Source: Candidatus Wallbacteria bacterium (GTDB lineage Bacteria; Muiribacteriota; JAQTZZ01). Taken from it: a stretch of 13,703 bases of DNA. Where the stretch lies: the NCBI GenBank assembly GCA_028711905.1, contig JAQTRI010000049.1, positions 1-13,703 of the forward strand. The letters are read 5' to 3'. The notes below the pieces were generated by a model that did no database searches, had not been told where the DNA came from, and was given only the letters and a program-made list of their open reading frames with translations. Of the stretch, positions 12,566 through 13,703 are shown piece after piece; the first letter of the stretch is position 1, and the number at the start of each line of letters is the position of its first letter. Made by a program: the position numbers and the translations under genes.

Positions 12566-13339
12566 ATGCGAATCAGCATCGTCACAGTAGTGCGAAACAG
12601 CGTCTCCACGATTGGACAGTGCCTGGACAGTGTTTCTGGCCAGACTTGCGGTCCAGTCGAGCATATCGTGATTGACGGAGGGTCCACAGACGGAACACTG
12701 GAAGTGCTGCGGAAAAGGAATGAAATCTCCGCGCTGATTTCCGAACCTGATCATGGTATCTACGATGCCCTCAACAAAGGCGTCAGTCTGGCTACAGGCG
12801 ATGTGATCGCAACACTGAACTCCGATGATGTCTACGCTTCGAACGATGTGCTGGAAAAAGTTGCCGCAGCTTTTGAGCGGACAGGGTGCGATGCTTTGTA
12901 TGGCGACCTGCTGTTCATGAACCGGGACTTGACCCGCGCGATACGATTTTGGAAGTCGGGATTGTATGACAGTGCGAGTTTTGCATCAGGCTGGGTCCCG
13001 CCGTTTCCGGCCCTGTTTTTGAAAAGAACCGTCTATAACCGATTCGGCCTGTTTGACTCAGGTTTCCAGATTTCCGGAGATTATGAGTTCATGTTGCGTG
13101 TGCTGATGAGGCATGGTGTTTCGGCGCAGTATCTGCCTGAAGTGCTGGTAAAAATGCGTTCCGGCGGCAAAAGCAGTATAAGCTTCAGCAGTTTATTGCT
13201 CAGAACAAGGGAAAATATTCGCGCATGGCGCATGAACGGATATGAAGCCGGCCCATATACGATTCTTCTCAAATACATCCGGAAAATACCGCAGTTTTCA
13301 GTAATGCTCAGTCAGATCAGGGATGGACAAGGGCTTTGA
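12566..13339 (+). CDS. Family 2 glycosyltransferase (GT-A fold, WfgS/WcaA-like)
   Basis: This 257-residue enzyme transfers a sugar from a nucleotide-sugar donor onto a lipid-linked or growing glycan at the cytoplasmic side of the membrane. The N-terminus MRISIVTVVRNSVSTIGQCL is the standard GT2 start. Further signatures are IDGGSTDGT (36-44), SEPDHGIYDALNKG (59-72), the metal/nucleotide-binding NSDD (85-88), PPFPALFLKRTVYNRFGLFD (145-164) and the catalytic-base region SGDYEF (170-175). The 'PD.GIYDALNKG' signature is characteristic of the WfgS-like subgroup of O-antigen and colanic acid transferases. Length is normal and no membrane segment is present. GGAAG at 12560-12564 is only one base from the ATG, too close for a normal ribosome site. 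The end overlaps the next gene. The donor and acceptor sugars cannot be read from sequence. Confidence 0.9.
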   Translation: MRISIVTVVRNSVSTIGQCLDSVSGQTCGPVEHIVIDGGSTDGTLEVLRKRNEISALISEPDHGIYDALNKGVSLATGDVIATLNSDDVYASNDVLEKVAAAFERTGCDALYGDLLFMNRDLTRAIRFWKSGLYDSASFASGWVPPFPALFLKRTVYNRFGLFDSGFQISGDYEFMLRVLMRHGVSAQYLPEVLVKMRSGGKSSISFSSLLLRTRENIRAWRMNGYEAGPYTILLKYIRKIPQFSVMLSQIRDGQGL

Positions 13340-13703
13340 GCAATGCCTTGTGGATGTTTCTGCATAACTACGGTACAGTTGCAGTGTCCTGTGCCGCAAC
13401 TATTTTTGTATATTCACGCCTTGGTCCGGGTTTTGCAGGAGCCCTGGCTGAGGTAGCTATATATCTGCAGATCTGCAATGTCGCATGCGGTGTGATCAGG
13501 TCTTCCATGGACCGTGAGATACCTATGGCAGAAGGACAGAAACTGCCGCGAGCGGCTGAAGATGTCTGGAATCACGCTTTCTGGATTATCGCATTTTTAA
13601 CTGCAGCCGGTTCAGCAGGTTTGCTGCTGCTTCTGCGTAGATCACGCGGAGACGCGGACCTTGTCAATGCGGTTTTGGCAGGCATGGCAGCCAATGTCAT
13701 TAA
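13336..13703 (+). CDS. Polysaccharide flippase-like membrane protein (3' partial)
   Basis: An open frame runs off the window with no stop. Read from TTG 13336 it begins LSNALWMFLHNYGTVAVSC, then TIFVYSRLGPGFAGALAEVA. This is the pattern of the first two membrane segments of Wzx-like oligosaccharide flippases (an 'N.lw......' helix, then '.Y..arlLGp..fG'). Later hydrophobic segments are ATIFVYSRLGPGFAGA, the LAEVAIYLQICNVACGV stretch and HAFWIIAFLTAAGSAGLLLL. TTG 13336 is my preferred start: it overlaps the glycosyltransferase stop as TTGA (13336-13339), with AAGGG just upstream at 13329-13333, although only 2 nt away. The first ATG in frame, 13354, would cut off the beginning of helix 1 and has no ribosome site. 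Only about 122 codons are visible, so the family call is moderate. A role in moving lipid-linked glycan across the membrane fits its neighbours. Confidence 0.6.
   Translation, partial: MSNALWMFLHNYGTVAVSCAATIFVYSRLGPGFAGALAEVAIYLQICNVACGVIRSSMDREIPMAEGQKLPRAAEDVWNHAFWIIAFLTAAGSAGLLLLLRRSRGDADLVNAVLAGMAANVI

Overview
The window looks like bacterial chromosome from an uncultured organism with a Gram-negative-type envelope. Genes are dense and mid-GC (roughly 50-55% by eye), and O-antigen-type polysaccharide genes are present. I cannot place the lineage. A very large exported-looking protein packed with beta-propellers would fit some candidate phyla, but that is a guess. I see no rRNA, tRNA, CRISPR array, transposase or phage gene.

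Region 1 (1-9903, + strand) is one open reading frame of at least 3300 codons, already open at base 1, so its true start and any signal peptide lie outside the window. It is a mosaic of beta-sandwich modules (bacterial Ig-like, FN3-like, PKD-like) and about five beta-propellers. In order these are a six-bladed TolB/PD40 propeller, a divergent YCF48/BNR-like propeller, a six-bladed Kelch propeller with a complete second PD40 propeller inside its third blade, and a second six-bladed Kelch propeller. The protein ends in a Cys/His/Trp-rich tail with 13 cysteines. The most interesting signal is that several propellers interrupt another domain, and short in-frame direct repeats lie at the junctions.

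Region 2 (9970-11664, + strand) is an O-antigen ligase/polymerase-like membrane protein fused to a C-terminal TPR segment. Region 3 (11764-12426, - strand) is a small secreted protein of unknown function with its own strong-looking sigma70-type promoter. It lies convergent to the ligase and divergent from the next gene. Region 4 (12566 to the end, + strand) is a family 2 glycosyltransferase that overlaps the 5' part of a multi-spanning membrane protein, most likely a polysaccharide flippase (Wzx-like), which runs off the window.

Together the right-hand genes read as part of a surface-glycan locus: sugar transfer, flipping, then ligation or polymerisation outside the inner membrane. The giant protein is plausibly a cell-surface or secreted binding scaffold next to that locus. 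A functional link between it and the glycan genes is inferred from adjacency only.
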